Shown: piece by piece, positions 6,867 to 13,214 of the stretch | Position numbering within the stretch: the stretch's first letter is position 1 | Layout: each line of letters starts with the position of its first letter | From: an uncultured Alphaproteobacteria bacterium | GTDB taxonomy: Bacteria > Pseudomonadota > Alphaproteobacteria > Rs-D84 | Assembly: GCA_904502245.1 (NCBI GenBank) | Contig: CAJGDN010000022.1 | Location: forward strand, 1 to 13,964 | Direction of reading: 5' to 3' | DNA length: 13,964 nt | Translations under genes and position numbers: made by a program | Notes under the pieces: generated by a model | Told to the model about the DNA's origin: nothing | Databases searched by the model: none | What the model saw: the letters and a program-made list of their open reading frames with translations, nothing else

Positions 6867-7694
6867 ATGAATGGGTATTTTCAGGACTTTAGTTTGCATA
6901 ACCATTCTAGTTTTAGTGACGGCGAGAGTTCTGTTGAAGATGTTGTTTGTGCTGCAGTTCGGTCGGGTGTAAAATATGTTGGGATTTCTGATCATTTGTG
7001 TTTACATCCTGGGAAGCCGGGTACAATGGGTCAAAAAGATTTAGAAAAATATGTTCAGCATGTTAGAAAAATTGGAAATCAATCTAATGTACATGTCCTG
7101 TTAGGGGCTGAGGTGGACGTGCCTATAACAGATGATGAATGGAAATTATGTGCGGAATTAAAACAAAAATATCAATTTGATTATTTTATAGGCTCTGTTC
7201 ATCCGTTCAGTTGCTATGAAGACAAATTAGCAATGAAAAATAAATTTGATACAGACTTGCCATCATTATTAAAAGAACACAGTGTTTACTGGAGGCAGGT
7301 TTATTCTTTGGCACAATCTGATCTGTTTGAAATACTGGGGCATCTGGATGTCTATAAAGTGTCAGGGGCGCAAACAGAACAATATTTTATCCCCGAAATT
7401 GAAAATGTCCTGGATGTGGCTAAGGTCAATAATAAAATTGTAGAAGTTAATATGTCTGGATTTTATGAGTCCTTGGTTGGCGAGCAGTTGCCGTCTAACA
7501 AGATAGTTTCAGGTTGTATTCAAAGGGGAATTCCATTGATTTTAAGCAGTGATTCCCATAATTGTAAGCATGTTGTCCGTGATTTTGAACGGGGGAAAAA
7601 TTTGGTGACCAAGCTAGGTGGGGCGATTGCAACCAGGTACAGTTGCGCTCAACTGAAGAAAATATTTAATTCTTATCATGCGAAGCTTCGCTAG
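6867..7694 (+). CDS. PHP-domain phosphoesterase, histidinol-phosphatase-like
   Basis: This is a 275-residue PHP-family protein. The metal ligands expected of the fold are visible: HNH (11-13) with D18, SDH (41-43), GAE (80-82), SVH (110-112), GHLD (158-161) and SDSH (228-231). This arrangement fits the HisJ-type histidinol-phosphate phosphatase branch, which uses a trinuclear metal site to hydrolyse phosphate esters. With no histidine genes nearby, the true substrate is uncertain, and the branch includes many uncharacterised phosphoesterases. I chose the ATG at 6867 because AGGTG lies seven bases before it; a GTG at 6858 would add three residues and lacks a ribosome site. It follows the ABC-F stop codon by 9 bases, so the two are co-transcribed. 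Its end overlaps the convergent radical SAM gene by 29 bases. Confidence 0.83.
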   Translation: MNGYFQDFSLHNHSSFSDGESSVEDVVCAAVRSGVKYVGISDHLCLHPGKPGTMGQKDLEKYVQHVRKIGNQSNVHVLLGAEVDVPITDDEWKLCAELKQKYQFDYFIGSVHPFSCYEDKLAMKNKFDTDLPSLLKEHSVYWRQVYSLAQSDLFEILGHLDVYKVSGAQTEQYFIPEIENVLDVAKVNNKIVEVNMSGFYESLVGEQLPSNKIVSGCIQRGIPLILSSDSHNCKHVVRDFERGKNLVTKLGGAIATRYSCAQLKKIFNSYHAKLR

Positions 7695-9000
7695 ACTTAG
7701 CATTGCGTTTCAACAGCTCTTTTAGCACCTGTTTAACATACATACAGTATGGACGGTCCAATTTATGTTTGTTTCCAAACAAAACCTCGGCTTCTAATGG
7801 GCATCCGCCGCCACAAATATAAAAGGCAGGGCACTTCCAGCATTTTTCCTTGTTTATCGTAAGGTTTTTTGCCCAGTCTTTATAAAACTTGTTTTTAAAT
7901 ATTGTTTCAAAAGAGTCTTTGTTTATGTTTCCGCAAATTTCCTTGGGGGTATTCCAATAGCCATGACAAACACTCAGGTCGCCATTTGGTCGAACGACCA
8001 ATTGTTGCCCGCCAGATGCCGCACAATCACTATAGCAGAATGATGGGCTGTGGAATGCGATTATCTTTCTTGCCAATCTGTTATCTTTTGTTGGCGTGTC
8101 TGCCAAGAAATCGTACGATTCAAACAACAGTTTTGTTGCCTTGGGGATATATGTTTTCCAATCGGCATCCTTGTTATGAAATTGCATCAAATTATAATTA
8201 ACAGCTTCAATGCCCAGACTTTTTACCCATGGCAGAAATGTGTCGTCATCTAATGTTGTGTCTGAAATAGTAACAGACAGACCGAAATTGATCTTGCGTT
8301 CCTGCAGTTTTTTGATTTTTGGAATCACGGTATCATACACGCTGGCACCAGATTCAAAGAATATTCTGTTTTCATCAGTTATGTGCTTTGGGCCATCCAG
8401 CGATATTCCAATGTTCATTTTATGTTCAGCAAAGAAGTCTATAACCTCATCCGTCAAAGCGGTTCCGTTTGTAACAATCGCAAATTCAATTGGGATTTCT
8501 GATTCTTGTTCAGTTTTTAAAATAGTATATTTTATTAACGGAAAATTTAGTGTTGGCTCGCCCCCATAAAACAAAAGACTGCCCTTGGGTGCGTTGATGT
8601 TTTTCAGATGTTCAAAAAACTTGCTCAGAGTATTATCAATGGTTTCCCTTGTCATAACCTGGGGACATTGATGGTTTAGCTTGCCTATAAAACAATACTT
8701 ACACGCCAGGTTACAGGTGTTGGTTGGGATGATATAAAGCAGGTTTACTTTCTCGCCGATTTGTTCGTTTACACTGTCTATTAAAATCTGTTTGGCGTTT
8801 TCATCCTGTTGCTCATTGTCAACTAAAATGCCTGCCTGGTATAAGTAATCAATTTCTTCTGCAGAAAAACAAGCCAAATCACCCGCATATAAACGATTTA
8901 CTTCATCTGTGTTCAAGGTGACGGGTTTGAAAATTATGTTGTTAAAAACAGCATAACGACCATGCGCAATTTTTATTTTATGCGTAAATTTTGATAACAT
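7666..9000 (-). CDS. Radical SAM/SPASM peptide-modifying enzyme
   Basis: This 444-residue protein has a radical SAM core and a C-terminal SPASM domain. The [4Fe-4S] cluster motif is CNLACKYC (Cys 96, 100, 103), followed by GGEP (146-149). The SPASM region from 322 to 419 carries Cys 322, 326, 345, 356, 387, 390, 396, 400 and 419, including the 'CWKCPAFYICGGGC' block, enough for two auxiliary clusters. Residues 1-90 form an N-terminal extension that could bind the leader peptide. SPASM enzymes of this size form thioether or carbon-carbon crosslinks in ribosomal peptides, or act as sulfatase maturases; no sulfatase is present, while a 50-residue Cys-containing peptide gene sits 19 bases upstream in the same direction. 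The ATG at 9000 follows GAGG. No transporter or protease is visible. Confidence 0.88.
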   Translation of the reverse strand: MLSKFTHKIKIAHGRYAVFNNIIFKPVTLNTDEVNRLYAGDLACFSAEEIDYLYQAGILVDNEQQDENAKQILIDSVNEQIGEKVNLLYIIPTNTCNLACKYCFIGKLNHQCPQVMTRETIDNTLSKFFEHLKNINAPKGSLLFYGGEPTLNFPLIKYTILKTEQESEIPIEFAIVTNGTALTDEVIDFFAEHKMNIGISLDGPKHITDENRIFFESGASVYDTVIPKIKKLQERKINFGLSVTISDTTLDDDTFLPWVKSLGIEAVNYNLMQFHNKDADWKTYIPKATKLLFESYDFLADTPTKDNRLARKIIAFHSPSFCYSDCAASGGQQLVVRPNGDLSVCHGYWNTPKEICGNINKDSFETIFKNKFYKDWAKNLTINKEKCWKCPAFYICGGGCPLEAEVLFGNKHKLDRPYCMYVKQVLKELLKRNAKSSEASHDKN

Positions 9001-9019
9001 TACAAAGCCTCAGTGCCAA

Positions 9020-9172
9020 CTATGCAGCTGGACGTGAATAAGCGCGTGCCAACTTCTGTTGCAAGATACATGCATCCATCTGAGATACAACATTTGGTTT
9101 AGAACAGTTGCAGAAAGAAGCTTCGATTTTGTTCAAATCCTGAATGCTTTTGTCCATTTTAATGATTTGCAT
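9020..9172 (-). CDS. Candidate RiPP precursor peptide (50 aa)
   Basis: This is a small gene directly upstream of the radical SAM/SPASM gene. AAGGAG lies seven bases before the ATG at 9172, which is why I prefer this start over one upstream that adds 19 hydrophobic residues without a ribosome site. The first 18 residues are polar and lack Cys, as in a leader ('MQIIKMDKSIQDLNKIEA'). The remainder has three Cys in 'SFCNCSKPNVVSQMDACI' and ends 'RAYSRPAA'. It has no signal peptide or double-glycine cleavage site. By position and composition it is the likely substrate of the neighbouring enzyme, with Cys thioether crosslinks the obvious possibility, but I do not recognise its family. A sigma70-like promoter precedes it. 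Confidence 0.7.
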   Translation of the reverse strand: MQIIKMDKSIQDLNKIEASFCNCSKPNVVSQMDACILQQKLARAYSRPAA

Positions 9173-9182
9173 GTAATACTCC

Positions 9183-9229
9183 TTGTCTTTATTCAAGAAA
9201 TATTTTATAAATATTATGACAAAAGTCAA
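9183..9229. promoter_or_regulatory. Overlapping divergent promoters of the peptide/radical-SAM and kinase-like genes
   Basis: On the minus strand TTGACT (9229-9224), 16 bases, then TAAAAT (9207-9202) serves the peptide gene. On the plus strand TTGTCT (9183-9188), 17 bases, then TATAAA (9206-9211) serves the kinase-like gene. The -10 elements overlap, so polymerase cannot occupy both at once and the two transcripts may exclude each other. Confidence 0.55.
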
Positions 9230-9257
9230 TAAAATAGTTCGTACAAAAGGGGTTTCA

Positions 9258-9728
9258 ATGTCTACAATTCATTTGATGTGTGGGTATATAGGTTTTGGCA
9301 AAACTACTGTTGCAAAACAAATAGAACAGGAAACTGGTGCACGCAGATTTACACCAGATGACGTGATGATTGAATTATTTGGTACGGATGTTGGCGATGA
9401 CTTTATGGAAAAGGCAAACAAGGTTGACGAGTGTATCTGGGAACAGATTGCATTGACCATTAAAAACGGACAAGATGTCATATATGACGCAGGTTCTTGG
9501 TCTGCAGATGACAGAAAATATGTTATGCAAAGAATCCAAAAACTGGGGGCAAAATCCCTGTGGCATCAGGTTAACTGTGATATTGAATTGGCAAAAAAAC
9601 GCACATTGGCACGCAGTAAAAGTGCAGAAGAGCTATCCGTGGACGAAAAGTTTTTTGATGAAAATCTATCCCGGTATGAGCCAATAAGCCAGGCAGAGCA
9701 ATTAGATGTAGTGGTTCATAATAACTAG
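9258..9728 (+). CDS. Small P-loop ATPase/kinase (AAA_33 or zeta-like)
   Basis: This is a 156-residue P-loop protein. Walker A is GYIGFGKT (9-16), followed by 'RFTPDD' (30-35), 'VIYDAGSWSADDR' (74-86) and the basic 'KKRTLARSKS' (113-122), which looks like the lid. The layout is that of small predicted kinases related to chloramphenicol phosphotransferase, zeta toxin and polynucleotide-kinase-type AAA_33 proteins; the phosphate acceptor cannot be predicted. No antitoxin gene accompanies it, which argues against a zeta toxin. The ATG at 9258 is chosen because AAGGGG precedes it and the P-loop then starts at the normal distance; an upstream frame extension to 9183 has no ribosome site. It is divergent from the peptide gene and ends in a strong terminator. 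Confidence 0.75.
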   Translation: MSTIHLMCGYIGFGKTTVAKQIEQETGARRFTPDDVMIELFGTDVGDDFMEKANKVDECIWEQIALTIKNGQDVIYDAGSWSADDRKYVMQRIQKLGAKSLWHQVNCDIELAKKRTLARSKSAEELSVDEKFFDENLSRYEPISQAEQLDVVVHNN

Positions 9729-9732
9729 TTAT

Positions 9733-9757
9733 CCGCCCCATGTGGGCGGGTTTCTTT
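9733..9757 (+). terminator. Intrinsic terminator after the kinase-like gene
   Basis: The stem CCGCCC (9733-9738) pairs with GGGCGG (9744-9749) around a 5-base loop and is followed by GTTTCTTT. It begins four bases after the stop codon, and isolates the downstream polymerase unit from read-through. Confidence 0.85.
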
Positions 9758-9773
9758 ATCCATACAATCCTTT

Positions 9774-9801
9774 TTGACATCTGGTGAATTCGGTTTATAC
9801 T
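9774..9801 (+). promoter_or_regulatory. Strong promoter of the Y-family polymerase gene, leaderless layout
   Basis: A consensus TTGACA (9774-9779) is followed after 16 bases by TATACT (9796-9801). Transcription would start near 9807-9809, three to five bases before the ATG at 9812, leaving no room for a ribosome site. No LexA-type operator (Firmicutes GAAC-N4-GTTC, alphaproteobacterial GTTC-N7-GTTC or CTGT-N8-ACAG) is visible over it. Confidence 0.7.
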
Positions 9802-9811
9802 GATTCTTGGA

Positions 9812-11074
9812 ATGGCGGAAAGGTTTTATCTTTGCATTGATTTAAAGAGTTTCTTTGCCTCGGTCGAAGCTGTTGACCGTGGCCTGGACCCATTTACAAC
9901 AAACCTGGTGGTGGCGGACCCGTCACGGGGTCGGGGTTCGGTCTGTCTGGCGATAACGCCGGCGATGAAGGCGCTGGGGATTCGCAACCGATGCCGGGTC
10001 TTTGAAATCCCCAAAAACGTCGAATACATCACTGCCATGCCCCGAATGAAAAAGTATATGGAGGTGTCCGCCCAGATTTACGGGATTTACCTGCGCTATA
10101 TTTCGCCCGAAGACATCCACGTATATTCCATTGACGAATGCTTTATCGATATCACGCCTTACTTGAAAATGTATAAACGGTCGCCCAAAGAAATGGCTAT
10201 AATGCTGATGGATGCGGTACGGGCCGAGACGAGCATATGCGCCACCGCCGGCATTGGCACGAACTTGTTTTTGGCTAAGGTTGCGCTGGATATCACGGCC
10301 AAGAAAGTCCCTGACCATATCGGCTACCTGGATGCGGAATCGTTCCGCCAGCACCTGTGGCACCATCGGCCGATAACAGACATCTGGAACATCGGGGCGG
10401 GCATTGCACGGCGACTGGAAAAGTACGGTGTTTATGACCTGTATGGGGTGATGCAGTTGCCGGCCGAAACCCTGTATCGTGAGTTTGGCACAAATGCGGA
10501 ATACCTGATTGACCATGCAAATGGTATCGAGCCATGTACGATTGCCGACATTCACAATTATCAGGCGAAATCCCATTCCCTGTCCAACGGCCAGATTCTG
10601 TTCGAAGATTATAACTTTGACGACGCGATGATTGTGATGCAGGAAATGGTGGACAACCTGGTCTTGGAATTGGTGGAAAAGAATCTGGTGGCGGATGAAA
10701 TATCACTGGCTGTGGGGTATTCACGTGATGTGCGGCGGGCAAGTGGAGGCAGTCGTAAATTGCCAGCGCACACATCGTCTTACAAGACATTGGTGGCGGA
10801 CTTTGTGCGCCTATATCGAGAAACAACCGACAAACGCATGCCGATACATAAATTGACAGTGGGGTTGGGGAATCTGGTTGATGCGGATACGGTTTATCTG
10901 CAGCTGGATTTATTTGCGGACACAAGGGCGGACGAACGCGAAAGCAAACTGCAACACGCACTGCTGGATATCAAGGGCAAGTTTGGCAAGAACGCCGTCC
11001 TGCGTGGCATAAATTATCACGAGAAGTCCACCGGTCGCAAACGTAATACTTTGGTTGGGGGACACAATGGCTGA
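9812..11074 (+). CDS. Y-family translesion DNA polymerase (UvrX/UmuC-like)
   Basis: This is a 420-residue error-prone polymerase. The catalytic acidic residues are visible: D10 in 'LCIDLKSFFASVE', and D108-E109 in 'VYSIDECFID'. 'TAGIGTNLFLAKVA' (145-158), a helix-hairpin-helix-like segment with 'IWNIGAGIARRLEKYGV' (191-207) and a little-finger domain follow. Near the C-terminus QLDLF (364-368) fits the QxxLF beta-clamp-binding motif. Such polymerases copy damaged templates after stalling and cause SOS mutagenesis. Pairing with an overlapping YolD-like gene places it in the UvrX/YqjW group typical of Firmicutes and their phages and plasmids, not with UmuD/UmuC. The ATG at 9812 puts the first Asp at the family position. 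The GC content is higher than that of the next large gene. There is no sign of inactivation. Confidence 0.92.
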   Translation: MAERFYLCIDLKSFFASVEAVDRGLDPFTTNLVVADPSRGRGSVCLAITPAMKALGIRNRCRVFEIPKNVEYITAMPRMKKYMEVSAQIYGIYLRYISPEDIHVYSIDECFIDITPYLKMYKRSPKEMAIMLMDAVRAETSICATAGIGTNLFLAKVALDITAKKVPDHIGYLDAESFRQHLWHHRPITDIWNIGAGIARRLEKYGVYDLYGVMQLPAETLYREFGTNAEYLIDHANGIEPCTIADIHNYQAKSHSLSNGQILFEDYNFDDAMIVMQEMVDNLVLELVEKNLVADEISLAVGYSRDVRRASGGSRKLPAHTSSYKTLVADFVRLYRETTDKRMPIHKLTVGLGNLVDADTVYLQLDLFADTRADERESKLQHALLDIKGKFGKNAVLRGINYHEKSTGRKRNTLVGGHNG

Positions 11075-11396
11075 TAATACCGCACGTGCAAAACAGTTTA
11101 TGCCGTTCGCAGCCCTGCGTGGATACTATGCGATGGTGCTGGCGAAAAATCGGGTGGTTGAACCCCGACGGGAATTGATTGGCGATGCCGCAGAACGACT
11201 GTCCCGGAAACTTGCGCTGGTTAAAAAAGGCATGATGATAACGGTGCGATTTTACCGGACCGATGCCTATGACACCATAACAGGCCTGGTCACCCGCATA
11301 GACCCCGAATACCGATACATCACCATAGTCAAAACCAAAATCCCATTTGATGATATAACAGATGTGTCCGGCACAGATGTCCCAGATGGGGAATGA
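11067..11396 (+). CDS. YolD-like protein
   Basis: This is a 109-residue YolD-like family protein (PF08863). The characteristic opening 'RAKQFMPFAALRGYY' and the closing 'YRYITIVKTKIPFDDITDV' are both present. In Firmicutes these proteins are encoded next to Y-family polymerases, and are thought to take the place of UmuD as a small partner; the biochemical role is not settled. I use the ATG at 11067, which overlaps the polymerase stop by 8 bases and has GGGGGA before it; a TTG at 11055 is possible but less likely. Co-expression with the polymerase is therefore nearly certain. No terminator is visible after it. Confidence 0.88.
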   Translation: MADNTARAKQFMPFAALRGYYAMVLAKNRVVEPRRELIGDAAERLSRKLALVKKGMMITVRFYRTDAYDTITGLVTRIDPEYRYITIVKTKIPFDDITDVSGTDVPDGE

Positions 11397-11427
11397 AAAA
11401 CTAGCGATATAAGTGTTTGTTCTTTAA

Positions 11428-11455
11428 TTGATTATTTGGACATATTATCTATAAT
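11428..11455 (+). promoter_or_regulatory. Promoter of the zinc-ribbon nuclease gene, leaderless layout
   Basis: TTGATT (11428-11433), 16 bases, then a perfect TATAAT (11450-11455). The ATG begins at 11462, seven bases after the -10 box, which is where transcription should start. There is no Shine-Dalgarno site. The transcript is predicted to begin at or next to the start codon. Confidence 0.65.
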
Positions 11456-11461
11456 GGTCAT

Positions 11462-13183
11462 ATGAAGCCTAAATCATACATTATTGAAAATACAGAACTC
11501 ATGTCTGAATGGGACTGGGATGCTAATGCTGATTTAGATCCAAATAAATTGACACCGGGTTCAAATAAGAAAGCCTGGTGGAAATGTTCCAAATGCGACC
11601 ATGAATGGCAAACAGCTATTCATCATAGGGCTATTGGCAAACAAGATTGCCCAAAATGTAGATATTTATTAAAAAAACACATTTCGTCTAATTTGGTAGA
11701 GACACATCAAAACCGTCTTAAATACTGGGATTTTTCTAAAAATAAATTATTAAAACCTGAAATAGTAAGTAAGTACTCGCGTAACAAAGTTTGGTGGAGG
11801 TGTCCTGACTGTAATCATGAGTGGGAGGCAACAATAAAAAGCCAGATAAAAAAACAAATAATGTGTCCACAGTGTAAAAAAGGAATAAAAGACCTGGCTT
11901 CCACGAGACCAGAACTTTTAAAAGAATGGGATATGACCAAAAATGCCGCAAATCCAAGATATACATCGTACGCTTCTAACAAATATGCTTGGTGGAAATG
12001 TTCAAGATGTGGTTATGAATGGAAAGCGAAAGTATCTAATCGTGCGTTGTTAAAACGGGGGTGTCCATGTTGTTCTGGTGGTGTTGTTGTGCCAGGAATA
12101 AACGATTTTAAAACGAAATTCCCTCATATAGCCAAAGAGTGGCACCCAACCAAAAATGGCGATTTGTTACCAGAGAATTTTGCTGGTGGTGCAAGCAAAA
12201 AGGTTTGGTGGCAATGTCCATTGGGACATGAATATCAAGCGACGATAGGTCACAGAACAGCGCCGAATGGCACAGGCTGTCCGATATGTTATTCTGGAAG
12301 ACAGACGTCTTTTGCAGAGCAAGCGGTATTCTTTTATGTAAACCAGTTATATCCAGATGCGATAAGCAGGTATAAGTCTGATTTTCTGGGCAAGTTTGAA
12401 TTGGATGTTTATATTCCTTCAATCAAATATGCGATTGAATATGATGGCGAAGCTTGGCATAAGCAAAATAAAATAGAAAGAGAAAAGCGAAAATATCAAA
12501 TATGTAAAGAACATGGTATAACTCTGATTAGAATGCGAGAACAAATGCCGGAGTCGGGCGAAGATGTTGCAGATCGTATAGTTGGTATGAAAAATCTGTA
12601 CGAGCATAAGAATCTGGAATTTGCCTTAAGACAATTGTTAATGCTTTTAAATTTGTATAAACCAATACCAGATAATTTAATAAATTTAAAAAGAGACAGA
12701 TTTAAAATATTAGAATATAAAAAATCGGAGATATGCAACTCTCTTGTTTCTGTTCGGCCAGATATCGCAATGGAATGGCATCCAACTAAAAATGGCAATT
12801 TGCAACCAAGTATGTTTAGTTGTGGTTCTGATCATAAAGTATGGTGGGTATGTCCAAAATGTGCTTATGAGTATCAGTCAACAATCAGTCATAGAACGAG
12901 CAAAAAAATCCCAACAGGATGCCCTATATGTGGCAAGGAACGCAGCGATCTAGCAAAAAGTGTTGCGGTAAACATGATAAATCTTAAAACGGGCCACATA
13001 ATAAAAACGTTTAAATCCATATCAGATGCTGGAAGACAAATGAATATAAACCCTGCAAACATAGGTATGGTATGCAGGGGGCATAGAAATCAAGCAGGCG
13101 GATATCTTTGGGAGTATTCAGACAAGAAACTTGCGCAGAAATATGCAAAAGATATAAAACAAGTATCTTTTGAGTTTGCTTGA
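11462..13183 (+). CDS. Multi-zinc-ribbon protein with Vsr-like nuclease core and NUMOD1-like tail
   Basis: This 573-residue protein is built of repeats. Five zinc-ribbon units of about 60 residues each contain an 'EW/YW' segment, a 'WW-x-CxxC' knuckle and a second CxxC: Cys 42/45/63/66, 114/117/135/138, 180/183/201/204, 252+H256/273/276 and 464/467/487/490. In the fourth unit the first pair is degenerate (CPLGH). They resemble the PF14311 (DUF4379) family. Between units 4 and 5 (about 283-395) lies a Vsr/EDxHD-like nuclease segment: E286, 'FELDVYIP' (312-319), 'YAIEYDGEAWH' (323-333), then 'HGITLIRMRE'. Residues about 505-552 look like NUMOD1, a DNA-binding module of homing endonucleases. The whole suggests a sequence-specific DNA nuclease, possibly a homing enzyme or phage-defence protein. 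It is AT-rich, convergent with an integrase, and predicted leaderless. Confidence 0.8.
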   Translation: MKPKSYIIENTELMSEWDWDANADLDPNKLTPGSNKKAWWKCSKCDHEWQTAIHHRAIGKQDCPKCRYLLKKHISSNLVETHQNRLKYWDFSKNKLLKPEIVSKYSRNKVWWRCPDCNHEWEATIKSQIKKQIMCPQCKKGIKDLASTRPELLKEWDMTKNAANPRYTSYASNKYAWWKCSRCGYEWKAKVSNRALLKRGCPCCSGGVVVPGINDFKTKFPHIAKEWHPTKNGDLLPENFAGGASKKVWWQCPLGHEYQATIGHRTAPNGTGCPICYSGRQTSFAEQAVFFYVNQLYPDAISRYKSDFLGKFELDVYIPSIKYAIEYDGEAWHKQNKIEREKRKYQICKEHGITLIRMREQMPESGEDVADRIVGMKNLYEHKNLEFALRQLLMLLNLYKPIPDNLINLKRDRFKILEYKKSEICNSLVSVRPDIAMEWHPTKNGNLQPSMFSCGSDHKVWWVCPKCAYEYQSTISHRTSKKIPTGCPICGKERSDLAKSVAVNMINLKTGHIIKTFKSISDAGRQMNINPANIGMVCRGHRNQAGGYLWEYSDKKLAQKYAKDIKQVSFEFA

Positions 13184-13214
13184 TTAGTCGTATGGCAAGA
13201 GAAGTATATGCGAT

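Noticed and set aside
7680..7691. 12-bp perfect palindrome GCGAAGCTTCGC at the convergent PHP/radical-SAM ends as a terminator
   Set aside because: It has no loop spacing or U-tract on either strand and lies within coding sequence of both genes.
9173..9229. Hydrophobic N-terminal extension of the Cys peptide as a signal peptide
   Set aside because: The extension comes from the promoter segment; AAGGAG sits just before the internal ATG at 9172.
9183..9257. Upstream start for the P-loop kinase-like gene, adding 25 residues
   Set aside because: The extension overlies the promoter region and lacks a ribosome site; AAGGGG before 9258 marks the better start.
9258..9728. Zeta-type toxin of a toxin-antitoxin pair
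   Set aside because: No epsilon-like antitoxin is adjacent and the protein is shorter than typical zeta toxins; the general P-loop kinase call is safer.
13184..13214. Attachment site between nuclease and integrase genes
   Set aside because: No direct repeat of this stretch or tRNA fragment could be found within the window.
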